64,000 bases of DNA from Sandaracinus amylolyticus (GTDB taxonomy: Bacteria > Myxococcota_A > Polyangia > Polyangiales > Sandaracinaceae): NCBI RefSeq assembly GCF_021631985.1, contig NZ_CP070225.1, positions 1,488,001-1,552,000 of the forward strand, in the 5' to 3' direction. Position 1 is the first letter of the stretch; every line of letters starts with the position of its first letter. The position numbers were made by a program, and so were the translations under genes. Under the pieces are notes generated by a model. It made no database searches. It worked only from the letters and a program-made list of their open reading frames with translations, and had not been told where the DNA came from. Of the stretch, positions 36,051 to 45,564 are shown piece after piece.

Positions 36051-37706
36051 TCAGTGACCCATCGCGGGGCCGGTCGGATGCGGCACCTGGATCAGCACGA
36101 CATCCACGTTCTTCAGCTTCGCCTCGGTGCGGTAGTCGTGGATCGCGTCGATCACGTCGGGGTGGATGAAGCGGGAGCGCGTCCCGTCGATCTCCACCAC
36201 CGAGCCCTTCGGGATCTCCTGCAGCGCCTTGATGACCGCGGCCTTGTTCAGGAACGTCACGTTCTCCGAGAGCTCGATCCGCACGTAGGGCAGGCCCGCG
36301 TCCGTGTGCTTCTCCTTCGAGATGTAGAACGGCATCTCGAAGTTGCGCTTGAGGATGAAGAAGATCGCGACCGCCATGCCGATCGCGACGCCCTTCAGCA
36401 GATCGGTCAGCAGGATCCCGAGGAACGTCGCGAGGAAGGGCAGGAACTCGCTCCACCCGCGCCGGAACATCTGCCGGAACAGGCTGATCGGCGAGAGCTT
36501 GTAGCCGACGTGCAGGAGCACCGCGGCGAGCGCCGCGAGCGGGATCAGGTTCAGCACCAGCGGGATCACCAGCACCGCGAGCAGGAGCAGCACGCCGTGC
36601 GAGAACGCGCTCGCCTTGGTGCGCGCGCCCGACTGCACGTTCGCCGAGCCGCGCACGATCACCGCGGTCATCGGCAGGCCGCCGATCATGCCCGCCGCGA
36701 TGTTGCCGAGGCCCTGCGCGACCAGCTCGCGGTTCGTCGGCGTGGTGCGCTTGTAGGGATCGATCTTGTCGACCGCCTCGATGCTCAGCAGCGTCTCGAT
36801 GCTCGCGACCACCGCGAGCGTCGCGGCCGTGGTCCAGACCGCGAAGTCGCCGATGCGCGAGAAGTCGGGGAAGCGCAGCGACTCGAGGAGCGCGCCGGGG
36901 CCTCCGGTCGGCAGCTGCACCGAGTGCTCCGGCGAGATGACGAGGTCCGGCGCGACGGCCGCGAACACGAAGTTCGCGAGCGCGCCGAGGGTCACCACGA
37001 GCAGCGGCGCGGGCAGCCACTTCGGCTTCTTGTCGACGGGGATGCGATCCCACCCGAAGAGGATCACCAGCCCGATCGCCGCGACGATCAGCGCGCCGAA
37101 CCGCAGGTTCGTGAGCGCGTAGCCGATCTCCTCGATCGTGTTGCGCGAGTCCGACCCGATGAACGACTCGTCGCCCATGTAGTCGGTGTCGAGCCCGATC
37201 GCGTGGGGGAACTGCTTGAGGATCAGCAGCGCGCCGATCGCGGCGAGCAGCCCGCGGATCACGGTCGCCGGGAAGTACCAGCCGATGATGCCGGCGCGCA
37301 GCGCGCCGAGGCCGATTTGGAACGCGCCCGCGAGCACCACCGCGAGCAGGAACGTCTCGTAGCTCCCGAGCGACTCGATGCCGTGCATCACGATCACGGC
37401 GAGGCCGGCTGCGGGACCGCTCACCGCGAGCGGCGAGCCGCTCACGAGTGAGACCACGATGCCGCCCACGATGCCGGTGATCATCCCGGCGAGCAGGGGT
37501 GCGCCCGAAGCGAGCGCGATACCCAGGCAGAGCGGCAGCGCGACCAGGAACACGACGACCGACGCGGGCAGGTCGTGCTTCAGCTGCGACAGCGGCGTCG
37601 GCGGCTCCACGTGCGGGCCCACCGAGGGGCGCGCGGGGGCGCGGCTGCTGCGGGCCTGTGCGGACGAGGAGCTCGAGCTCTCGGCGGAAGTGGGAGGGGC
37701 GCTCAT
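36051..37706 (-). CDS. SulP-family anion transporter with STAS domain
   Basis: 551 residues from the ATG at 37706. A Ser/Pro-rich tail (1-35) is followed by LKHDLPASVVVFLVALPLCLGIALASGAPL, the SulP signature, and about 11-12 helices including NRELVAQGLGNIAAGMIGGLPMTAVIVRGSAN. A C-terminal cytosolic STAS domain follows (about 455-545, VEIDGTRSRFIHPDVIDAIHDY). SulP proteins carry sulfate or bicarbonate. The GLPMTAVIVRGSAN variant and the conserved acidic residues resemble BicA-like uptake, but substrate is not certain. The 83-bp gap to the AcpH gene contains a small GGGGA/TCCCC hairpin. Confidence 0.92.
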   Translation of the reverse strand: MSAPPTSAESSSSSSAQARSSRAPARPSVGPHVEPPTPLSQLKHDLPASVVVFLVALPLCLGIALASGAPLLAGMITGIVGGIVVSLVSGSPLAVSGPAAGLAVIVMHGIESLGSYETFLLAVVLAGAFQIGLGALRAGIIGWYFPATVIRGLLAAIGALLILKQFPHAIGLDTDYMGDESFIGSDSRNTIEEIGYALTNLRFGALIVAAIGLVILFGWDRIPVDKKPKWLPAPLLVVTLGALANFVFAAVAPDLVISPEHSVQLPTGGPGALLESLRFPDFSRIGDFAVWTTAATLAVVASIETLLSIEAVDKIDPYKRTTPTNRELVAQGLGNIAAGMIGGLPMTAVIVRGSANVQSGARTKASAFSHGVLLLLAVLVIPLVLNLIPLAALAAVLLHVGYKLSPISLFRQMFRRGWSEFLPFLATFLGILLTDLLKGVAIGMAVAIFFILKRNFEMPFYISKEKHTDAGLPYVRIELSENVTFLNKAAVIKALQEIPKGSVVEIDGTRSRFIHPDVIDAIHDYRTEAKLKNVDVVLIQVPHPTGPAMGH

Positions 37707-37789
37707 CGGCGTCGCGAACCTACTGGACGGCCGGCCTCCCTTCCAGACGATTTGGGGAGAAATTCCCCGAACAGGTGGTCCGATGTGCG

Positions 37790-38440
37790 CTATCTGACGA
37801 ATTCCTCGCGGATCAGGCCCGCTCGTGTGGTGCGGACCAGCTCGGCGGCCGCGTCCTCGACGTCGCCCCGCAGCGCGTGCATCGCGGCGCGCAGCGTCGC
37901 GCGATGGGCCTCGTCGACCGCCAGGCGCGGCCGCCCCGCGAGGATCTGGATCAGCCGATCCGCGACCACCTCGGGCTCGCGATAGAAGTCCGGCGTGCCG
38001 TGGCCGCGCACCCGCTCGAGCACCGAGGGCCATCGCTCCGCGCCCGGTCCCGAGACCCGCATCGCGGCGAGGATCTCCGCGTCGTGCAGCGACGCCACCG
38101 CGTCGAGGTACGCGCGCCTCGTCGCGTCGTGATCGAGCAGCAGTCCGTCGAGCAGCATCTCGGTGCCGACGTGCGCGACCGCGCGTGCCGCGCCCCATCC
38201 GATCCCGCGCTGCTCGAGCTCCGCGCCCCAGGTCGCGCAGATGCGCACGAACGCCGGCGCCGAGTGGAACGCGTCGTCGGTGCGGTGGTGCAGCGCGACG
38301 CCCGCGGCGAGCTCGCGGTGGGTCGGCGTCTCGAGGCGCGCCCGCGACATCGACGCGAAGTCGGGCAGCATCGAGCCCAGCACGAACGTCGGCGCGTCTC
38401 CGTGATCCAGCGCGACGTGCGCGTGGCCGATGAAGTTCAT
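37790..38440 (-). CDS. Acyl carrier protein phosphodiesterase-like (AcpH)
   Basis: 216 residues. N-terminal FIGHAHVALDHGDAPTFVLGSMLPDF and the helical HRELAAGVALHHRTDDAFHSAPAF carry the His/Asp pattern of the AcpH/HD-like family. Members of this family remove 4'-phosphopantetheine from acyl carrier protein. It begins with ATG 38440 overlapping the miaA stop (4 bp), so they are co-translated. Confidence 0.85.
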   Translation of the reverse strand: MNFIGHAHVALDHGDAPTFVLGSMLPDFASMSRARLETPTHRELAAGVALHHRTDDAFHSAPAFVRICATWGAELEQRGIGWGAARAVAHVGTEMLLDGLLLDHDATRRAYLDAVASLHDAEILAAMRVSGPGAERWPSVLERVRGHGTPDFYREPEVVADRLIQILAGRPRLAVDEAHRATLRAAMHALRGDVEDAAAELVRTTRAGLIREEFVR

Positions 38441-39378
38441 CGCGCGTGCTCCGTGAAGAACGCGCGGATGCGCGCTTCGCCCTCGGGCGAGAGCAGCGTC
38501 TTCGCGTCGGTGCGCCACGCCACGTCGGGCTCGTTGCCGAGCCAGGTGCGCTGCCGCCGCGTGTAGACGCGCGTCGACTTCCGCACGTGCTGCACGGTCT
38601 CGTCCCACGGCACGCCGTGCACCAGGTGATCGCGCAGCTCGCGATATCCGACGCTGCCGAAGGGGCGCACGTCGGGCCCCCATCGCGCGAGCAGCGCGCG
38701 CGCCTCGTCGAGCCATCCTGCGGCGATCATCGTGTCGATCCTCGCGTCGATCCGGGCATAGAGCTCGTCGCGCGGGAGGTCGAGGGCGACGTGGAGATAC
38801 GGATAGCGCGGCGCGCCGAGCGCGTGCTCCGCGCGCAGCTCGCCGAGCGGGCGTCCCGTCTGCTCGAAGACCTCGAGCGCGCGCACGATGCGCAGCTCGT
38901 CGTTCTCGTGGATCGCGGACGCGGCGCGGGGATCGATCTCCCTCAAGCGCGCGTGCAGCGCGGCGGTGCCGAGGGTGCGCGCTTCTTCTTCCAGGCGCGC
39001 GCGGATCACGGCATCGGGCGCGGGCAGATCGACGAGCCCGCGCAAGAGCGCGCGCTGCCAGAGCCCGGTGCCGCCCACGACGATCGCGATCTTTCCGCGT
39101 GCATCGAGCTCCGCGATCGCCGCGTCGGCGAGCGACGCGTAGCGCGCGGCGTCGATCTCCTCGTCGGGATCGATCACGTCGACGAGGTGGTGCGCGATGC
39201 CGCCGAGCTCCGCGGGCGTCGCCTTCGCCGAGCCGATGTCGAAGCCGCGAGAGACCTGCACGCTGTCGCAGCCGATCAGCTCGCCGCCGAGCCGACGCGC
39301 GAGCTCGATCGCCGCGCCGGTCTTGCCCGACGCCGTCGTGCCCGCGACCACGAGCACCGCGGGGCTAACGTCCGACAC
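38437..39378 (-). CDS. miaA: tRNA dimethylallyltransferase
   Basis: 313 residues from GTG 39378, inside the last codons of mutL (14-bp overlap). P-loop GTTASGKTG, DSVQVSRGFDIGSAKAT (substrate Asp/Ser), VVGGTGLWQRALLRGL and the DMAPP/tRNA-binding C-terminal part YTRRQRTWL are all present. It adds the isopentenyl group to A37 of tRNAs reading UNN codons. The mutL-miaA adjacency is widespread in bacteria. Confidence 0.96.
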   Translation of the reverse strand: MSDVSPAVLVVAGTTASGKTGAAIELARRLGGELIGCDSVQVSRGFDIGSAKATPAELGGIAHHLVDVIDPDEEIDAARYASLADAAIAELDARGKIAIVVGGTGLWQRALLRGLVDLPAPDAVIRARLEEEARTLGTAALHARLREIDPRAASAIHENDELRIVRALEVFEQTGRPLGELRAEHALGAPRYPYLHVALDLPRDELYARIDARIDTMIAAGWLDEARALLARWGPDVRPFGSVGYRELRDHLVHGVPWDETVQHVRKSTRVYTRRQRTWLGNEPDVAWRTDAKTLLSPEGEARIRAFFTEHAR

Positions 39379-41140
39379 GACGCGCGAGCTCGAGGAACGA
39401 GATCTCGTAGGCCACCGGTCGACCGTGCGGGCAGTGCCGCGCGAAGTCGCCCACACGATCGAGCGCGCGCAGCAGCTCCTCGCACTCCCGCGGCGAGAGC
39501 GTGTCGCCGGCGCGGATCGCACCGTGGCAGGCCATCGTCGCGATCGCGGTGTCGATCGCATCGCCGAACGCGCGCTCGCCGCTCATCGCGAGCTGTGCGA
39601 GCACGTCGCGCACGAGGCGCTCGGGCGCGGCGCGCTTCACCAGCGCGGGCACCGCGTGCACCGCGAGCGTGGTGTCGCCGATGCGCGCGACCTCGAGCCC
39701 CAGCGCCAGCAACGTCTCGGCGCGCTCCTCGACCAGCGTCGCCTCCGAGGGCGCGACCTCGACGCGCTCGGGGATCAGCAGGCGCTGCATCGCGATCTCG
39801 CGCGACTCGTGCTGCGCGCGCAGCCGATCGAAGCGCACCCGCTCGTCGGCCGCGTGCTGATCGAGCACGTAGAGCCCGTCGTGCGCCTCGCACACGACGT
39901 AGGTGCGCGCGACCTGACCCACGACCCGCAGCGCGCCGAAGAACCCCGGCTTCGGCAGCAGCGAGGGACCTTCGGAGGCGCGCGACGTGAGCGCGCCGAG
40001 CGCGGAGTAGGGCAGCGGCGTGCTCGGTGGCGGCGGCGGTGCCGGCGCTTCGGGCGCCGCGAGGCCCCAGGGATCGCTCTCCGCCGCGCTCTCCTCCTTC
40101 GGCCCCACCCCGAGGCGCTGCGCCCAGAAGTCCGCGCCGCGCGACGAGGGCCCGCGGAAGGGCGACGTCCCGAGCCCCTGCGCGAGCACCCGCGTGATCG
40201 CATCGAGCACCGCGCGCGCATCGTCGAAGCGCACCTCGGCCTTCTGCGGGTGCACGTTCACGTCGACCCGCTCGGGCGCGATCCGCACGTACACCACGCC
40301 CACCGGATAGCGCCCCGCGGGCAGCACGCTCCCGTAGGCGAACGCCACCGCGCGAGCGAGCGCGCGATCGCGCACCGGCCGGCCGTTCACGTAGAGGTGC
40401 AGCTGCGCCGCGCCGTTCCGCGCGCGCTCCGGTGCCGAGAGGAACGCCTCGATCTCGATCGCGTCGCGCACGCCCTCGATGCGCGCCAGCGACTCCTCGG
40501 GGAAGAGCAGCGACGCGCGCTTGCCGAGCTCGCTCGTCGGCAAGAGCTCGAGCGCCACCCGCCCATCGCGCACCAGCGTCAATCGCAGCGACGCATCGGC
40601 GAGCGCCGCGCGCACCAGCGCCTCGCGCACGTGCGCGCTCTCGGTGCCCACTGCCTTCAAGAACTTCCTTCGCGCGGGCACGTTGAAGAAGAGATCGCGC
40701 ACCGTGACCGTGGTGCCCGGCGCGCATCCGATCTCGCGCACCTCGGGCTCGGTGCCGCCCTCGATCCGCACCTCGGTGCCCGCCACCGCGTCGCGGGTGC
40801 GCGACGTCAGCGAGAAGCGCGACACCGACGCGATCGACGGCAGCGCCTCGCCGCGGAACCCCAGCGTCGCGATGCGCTCGAGGTCCTCGCGCGCCGCGAT
40901 CTTGCTCGTCGCGTGACGGCGCACCGCGAGCCGCGCGTCGTCCTCGCGCATCCCGTGCCCGTCGTCGCTCACGCGCACCAGCGCGATGCCGCCGCCCTCG
41001 ATCTCGACCTTGATCGTGCGCGCGCCCGCGTCGATCGCGTTCTCGACCAGCTCCTTCACCACGCTCGCCGGACGCTCGACCACCTCACCGGCCGCGATCT
41101 GATCGGCGAGGTCGTCGGGCAGGATGCGCACCGGTCGCAT
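39365..41140 (-). CDS. mutL: DNA mismatch repair protein MutL
   Basis: 591 residues. The GHKL ATPase motifs are intact: ELVENAIDAGA, DDGHGM, TLGFRGEALPSI and GTTVTVRDLFFNVPARRKFLK. The C-terminal domain carries the endonuclease-type metal site, starting DQHAADERVRFD near residue 427 (consensus DQHAxxExxxxE, last residue here Asp), with ACHGAIRAGD and CPHGRP later. That implies a nicking MutL of the MutH-independent type. A Pro-rich linker (about 360-385) joins the halves. Confidence 0.96.
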   Translation of the reverse strand: MRPVRILPDDLADQIAAGEVVERPASVVKELVENAIDAGARTIKVEIEGGGIALVRVSDDGHGMREDDARLAVRRHATSKIAAREDLERIATLGFRGEALPSIASVSRFSLTSRTRDAVAGTEVRIEGGTEPEVREIGCAPGTTVTVRDLFFNVPARRKFLKAVGTESAHVREALVRAALADASLRLTLVRDGRVALELLPTSELGKRASLLFPEESLARIEGVRDAIEIEAFLSAPERARNGAAQLHLYVNGRPVRDRALARAVAFAYGSVLPAGRYPVGVVYVRIAPERVDVNVHPQKAEVRFDDARAVLDAITRVLAQGLGTSPFRGPSSRGADFWAQRLGVGPKEESAAESDPWGLAAPEAPAPPPPPSTPLPYSALGALTSRASEGPSLLPKPGFFGALRVVGQVARTYVVCEAHDGLYVLDQHAADERVRFDRLRAQHESREIAMQRLLIPERVEVAPSEATLVEERAETLLALGLEVARIGDTTLAVHAVPALVKRAAPERLVRDVLAQLAMSGERAFGDAIDTAIATMACHGAIRAGDTLSPRECEELLRALDRVGDFARHCPHGRPVAYEISFLELARRVGR

Positions 41141-41227
41141 GGCGGGCGACTCTACCAGCCCCGTGGATCCGCGCCCAAAGAGCTGGAAATCACACGCGCT
41201 TTCACACGATCGCCCCGCGCGCGTCGA

Positions 41228-41256
41228 TTGACCCGCCGCGCGGAACGGGTGTAGCG
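41228..41256 (+). promoter_or_regulatory. Candidate sigma-70-type promoter of the second kinase gene
   Basis: TTGACC (41228-41233), 17-bp spacer, GTAGCG (41251-41256). The start codon lies 29 bp downstream, with GAGG at 41272-41275 as the ribosome site. The -10 is a weak match. Confidence 0.4.
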
Positions 41257-41284
41257 TCGCCTCGCTCACCCGAGGGATCCGCTC

Positions 41285-42955
<1,671 letters not shown>

Positions 42956-43117
42956 GCGGCGCCTCTCGGATCGTCGACGTGCACGTGCACGTGCAGGTGC
43001 AGGTGCACGGTCTCGTGCATGCGGCGCTTCGTCGTGCGCACGGCTGCGATCACGACGGAGCTCGACCTCGATCGAGTCGCGCGACGATCGCGAGCCCATC
43101 GGTGCTCGAGGTCGACC

Positions 43118-43268
43118 TGGTCGGTGCACTGGACCGAGCTGGTCGGTGCTGGACCGAGCTGGTCGGTGCACTGGATCGATCCGGTCGGTGCCCTGGATCG
43201 ATGTGGTCGTGCACCGGACCGACCTGGTCGGTGCACGGGATCGATCTGGTCGGTGCACTGGGCCGGAC
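43118..43268. repeat. Tandem repeat, seven units of 20-22 bp
   Basis: Units begin TGGTCGGTGCACTGGATCGA at 43118, 43140, 43160, 43182, 43204, 43225 and 43247, with point changes and 1-2-bp length differences. Units are adjacent with no spacers. The GGTGCAC part also occurs in the next repeat family. Confidence 0.75.
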
Positions 43269-43310
43269 CCCTCGCGCGACCACCGACGACGTCACCGTCG
43301 TTGGGATCGG

Positions 43311-43473
43311 ATCCCATCGGTGCACCACCGAGCATCCCCAGCCTGGTGGGATCGAATCCCATCGGTGCACCACCGAGCATCCCTAGCCTGGTGGGATCGG
43401 ATCCCATCGGATCACCACCGAGGACCCCATCGGATCACCACCGAGGACCCCACCGGATCACCACCGCGAATCC
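43311..43473. repeat. Tandem repeats of 45 bp then 23 bp
   Basis: ATCCCATCGGTGCACCACCG starts at 43311 and 43356 (45-bp period) and continues as ATCCCATCGGATCACCACCG at 43401, 43424 and 43447 (23-bp period, about half the longer unit). Each long unit also carries CAGCCTGGTGGGATCGGA, complementary in part to CCCATCGG/CACCACC, so hairpins are possible. Confidence 0.72.
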
Positions 43474-43650
43474 CAAGAACGGTGACGTCCCGCGAGATGG
43501 GCGGAATTGGCTTGGAAAGTGACGATTTCGGCGAGCTCGTCGACGACGAAATGGTCGAAGATCGATCGAGATCGGGTGATCGTGAGCGCGTTCTGCGTCG
43601 AGATCGCGATCGATCACGTGGGATTCGAGCTGCGAGCGGGAGGATTTCAA

Positions 43651-43726
43651 CCACAGAGAGCCGCCGAGGGCCGCAGAGAAGAGCAGAATTCTCCGATCTC
43701 TGCGGCTCTCCGTGGCCCTCTGCGGT
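43651..43726. repeat. CCGCAGAG/CTCTGCGG hairpin repeat, copy 2
   Basis: GCCGCAGAGA (43670-43679) pairs perfectly with TCTCTGCGGC (43697-43706). An outer imperfect pair is CCACAGAGAG (43651-43660) with CTCTCCGTGG. A further CCCTCTGCGG follows. It shares CACAGAGA, CAGAGAAGAG, CTCTGCGG and CTCCGTGG with the element at 20296. Composition is AT-richer than the surroundings. Confidence 0.65.
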
Positions 43727-43802
43727 GAATTCCGATCGAGCCCGTGGTGATCTCGAGCGCGCTCGTTGTCTTGCGATGGCGAATCGCGAGAACGATCACG
43801 TC

Positions 43803-43968
43803 GTACGCCGTCGCGATCGCTGCCGCGCTCGCGCCGTCGATCGCGCATCACGTCCGTACGCCGTCGCGATCGCTGTCGCGCTCGCGCCGTCGCTCGCGCA
43901 TCACGTCCATCCGCCGTCGCGATCGCTGCCGCGCTCGTGCCGTCGATCGCGCCTATCGACGTCACGTC
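43803..43968. repeat. Tandem repeat, three units of 53 bp
   Basis: Units start at 43803, 43856 and 43909 with GCCGTCGCGATCGCTGCCGC followed by GCTCGCGCCGTCGATCGCGC and ATCACGTCC. Copies differ at few positions; the third has a 7-bp insertion (TATCGAC) near its end. No reading frame through it looks genic. Confidence 0.75.
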
Positions 43969-44120
43969 CGCGTCGTGCTCATCGCGCTTCGATTCCCGCG
44001 CGAAGCGCGCACACGCGCGCAGCGCGGTGCTACGCGCGAGCGTCCGGGCCGCGGCGAAGCGCGGACCGGTCGCGAGCCATCTCACCCCCACCCAGCGAGG
44101 CGGCAGAACCGCGGTACCGG

Positions 44121-44302
44121 GCGCGAGGGGGTGGGTCCGGCGGCCGACGCGACGGGGGCTCGCAGAGGCCGACCACAGACTGAACGAAGCATCGCGGCAG
44201 AGCGCAACGCGCGCGCCGCGATGCGACCACCGCTTCCCGACGCTCGCGGCCTCTCGTACGGCAGCCCGCGAGCACACCGGCCGCCGGACCCACCCCTCGC
44301 GC
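44121..44302. other. Nested inverted-repeat element, candidate structured RNA or long 3' hairpin
   Basis: Outer arms: GCGCGAGGGG(G)TGGGTCCGG from 44121 pairs with CCGGACCCACCCCTCGCGC ending 44302, with only a one-base bulge, extending into CGGCC/GGCCG. Inside, AGAGGCC (about 44163) pairs with GGCCTCT (about 44249). Innermost, GCATCGCGGC (about 44189) pairs perfectly with GCCGCGATGC (about 44215). The three stems are nested, about 182 nt in all. It begins 3 bp beyond the stop of the antiporter gene on the minus strand. It could be that gene's 3' structure, an independent RNA, or a miniature inverted-repeat element; no target duplication is obvious. Confidence 0.5.
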
Positions 44303-44305
44303 CTC

Positions 44306-45553
44306 TCACCGAAGCGCCAGCCAGGCTCCGATCAGCACGTACACAGGCGTCAACACCGCGATCGCTTGCAGCGCATAGCCGAAGAAGAGCGGCATCCGAT
44401 AGCCCGACTCCTCGGCGATCGCCTTCACCATGAAGTTCGGGCCGTTCCCGATGTACGTGTTGGCGCCCATGAACACCGCGCCCAGCGAGATCGCGGTGAG
44501 GAACGTCGCGGGCACGCCCACGACGTCGGCGGGGAGCTGCAGCGCCTGCGCCGCGCTGAGGAACGTCAGGTACGTCGGCGCGTTGTCGAGCACCGACGAG
44601 AGCGCGCCCGTCACGAGGAAGAACTGCCACGGCTGCGCGAGGCCGAGCTCGTCGCCGCGCGCCTCGAGCAGCGCGAGCGCGGGCACCATCGTCACGAAGA
44701 TCCCCGCGAACAGGATCGCGACCTCGACGATCGGCGCCCACGTGAAGCCGTTCGCGTCGCGGGCCTCGCGCGGCGCGGCGCGCAGGCTCAGCAGCGCCAT
44801 CCCGACCATCACGAGCTCGCGCCACGGCGAGGGCAGGAACACCGCGGCGATCACGCCCGCGAGGTAGACGACGTTGATCGCGCCCCGCACCCGCACCGGC
44901 ACCGCCTCGGCGCGATCGCGCGCGAGCGTCTCGCGCGTCTCGAGCGCGTGGGCGCGGCGATCGACGACCCAGAAGAGCGCGACGAGATAGCCGACCGCGA
45001 GCAGCCAGTACGGCGCGAGCCCGAGCGTCCAGGTGAAGGGCACGCCGCGCAGGTAGCCGAGGAAGAGCGGGGGATCGCCGAGCGGCGTGAGCAGACCGCC
45101 GCAGTTCGACACGATCAGGATGAAGAAGAACGGGATGTGCGCGTTGTTCTTCCGCTGCTTGTTGGTGCGGAGCAGCGTGCGGATGAGCAGCATGCTCGCG
45201 CCGGTCGTGCCGACGAAGTTCGCGAGCACCGCGCCGAGCGCGAGCAGGCTCGCGTTGCGACCCGGCGTGCCCTCGAGGTCGCCGCTCACGTGGATGCCGC
45301 CCGCGATCACGTAGAGCGAGCCGAGCAGCACGAGGAACGAGACGTACTCGAGCATGCTGTGCGCGAGCGCGCTCGAGTCGACGAAGAGGAGCCAGAGGGC
45401 GATCGGCAGCGACACCGCCGCCGTGTAGAGCGCGCGGTTGCGGTTCGACTCCCACCAGTGCGAGAGCGCGAGCGGCATCACCGCGATCCCGCCGAGCATC
45501 AGCGCGAACGGGATCACGGACCAGAGCGGGGTCGAGGCGCCGAGACCGTGCAT
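44306..45553 (-). CDS. Sodium:proton antiporter of the ArsB/NhaD superfamily
   Basis: 415 residues with about 11-12 membrane segments. Family segments: GAVLANFVGTTGASMLLIR, HIPFFFILIVSNCGGLLTPLGDPPLFLGYL, SSVLDNAPTYLTFL and the C-terminal NTYIGNGPNFMVKAIAEESGY. The conserved N/D/T residues in the two unwound helices match ion-transporter proteins of this superfamily. Probably exchanges Na+ for H+. The start is 11 bp after the stop of the giant lipoprotein, so both may share a transcript. The nested hairpin element follows its stop. Confidence 0.86.
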   Translation of the reverse strand: MHGLGASTPLWSVIPFALMLGGIAVMPLALSHWWESNRNRALYTAAVSLPIALWLLFVDSSALAHSMLEYVSFLVLLGSLYVIAGGIHVSGDLEGTPGRNASLLALGAVLANFVGTTGASMLLIRTLLRTNKQRKNNAHIPFFFILIVSNCGGLLTPLGDPPLFLGYLRGVPFTWTLGLAPYWLLAVGYLVALFWVVDRRAHALETRETLARDRAEAVPVRVRGAINVVYLAGVIAAVFLPSPWRELVMVGMALLSLRAAPREARDANGFTWAPIVEVAILFAGIFVTMVPALALLEARGDELGLAQPWQFFLVTGALSSVLDNAPTYLTFLSAAQALQLPADVVGVPATFLTAISLGAVFMGANTYIGNGPNFMVKAIAEESGYRMPLFFGYALQAIAVLTPVYVLIGAWLALR

Positions 45554-45564
45554 CGGAGTGGCTC

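Larger units (their letters stand above)
42956..44305. other. 1.35-kb gene-free, repeat-rich region
   Basis: No frame here shows the codon pattern of neighbouring genes, a ribosome site with a start, or a recognisable protein. It instead contains a GTGCAC/GTGCAG hexamer run (about 42979-43012), three tandem-repeat families (43118, 43311 and 43803), a hairpin repeat (43651) and a nested inverted-repeat element (44121). These are listed separately. Confidence 0.7.

Noticed and set aside
43118-43968. Possible CRISPR array
   Set aside because: The repeats are directly adjacent with no unique spacers of constant length, the units diverge, and no cas gene is present.
43146-44183. Open frames through the repeat region as a protein gene
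   Set aside because: Translation is driven by the tandem repeats and low-complexity Arg/Ser stretches, with no ribosome site or usual codon pattern.
44121-44302. Retron-type ncRNA (nested inverted repeats about 180 nt)
   Set aside because: No reverse transcriptase gene is in the window; adjacent genes are an antiporter and a lipoprotein.
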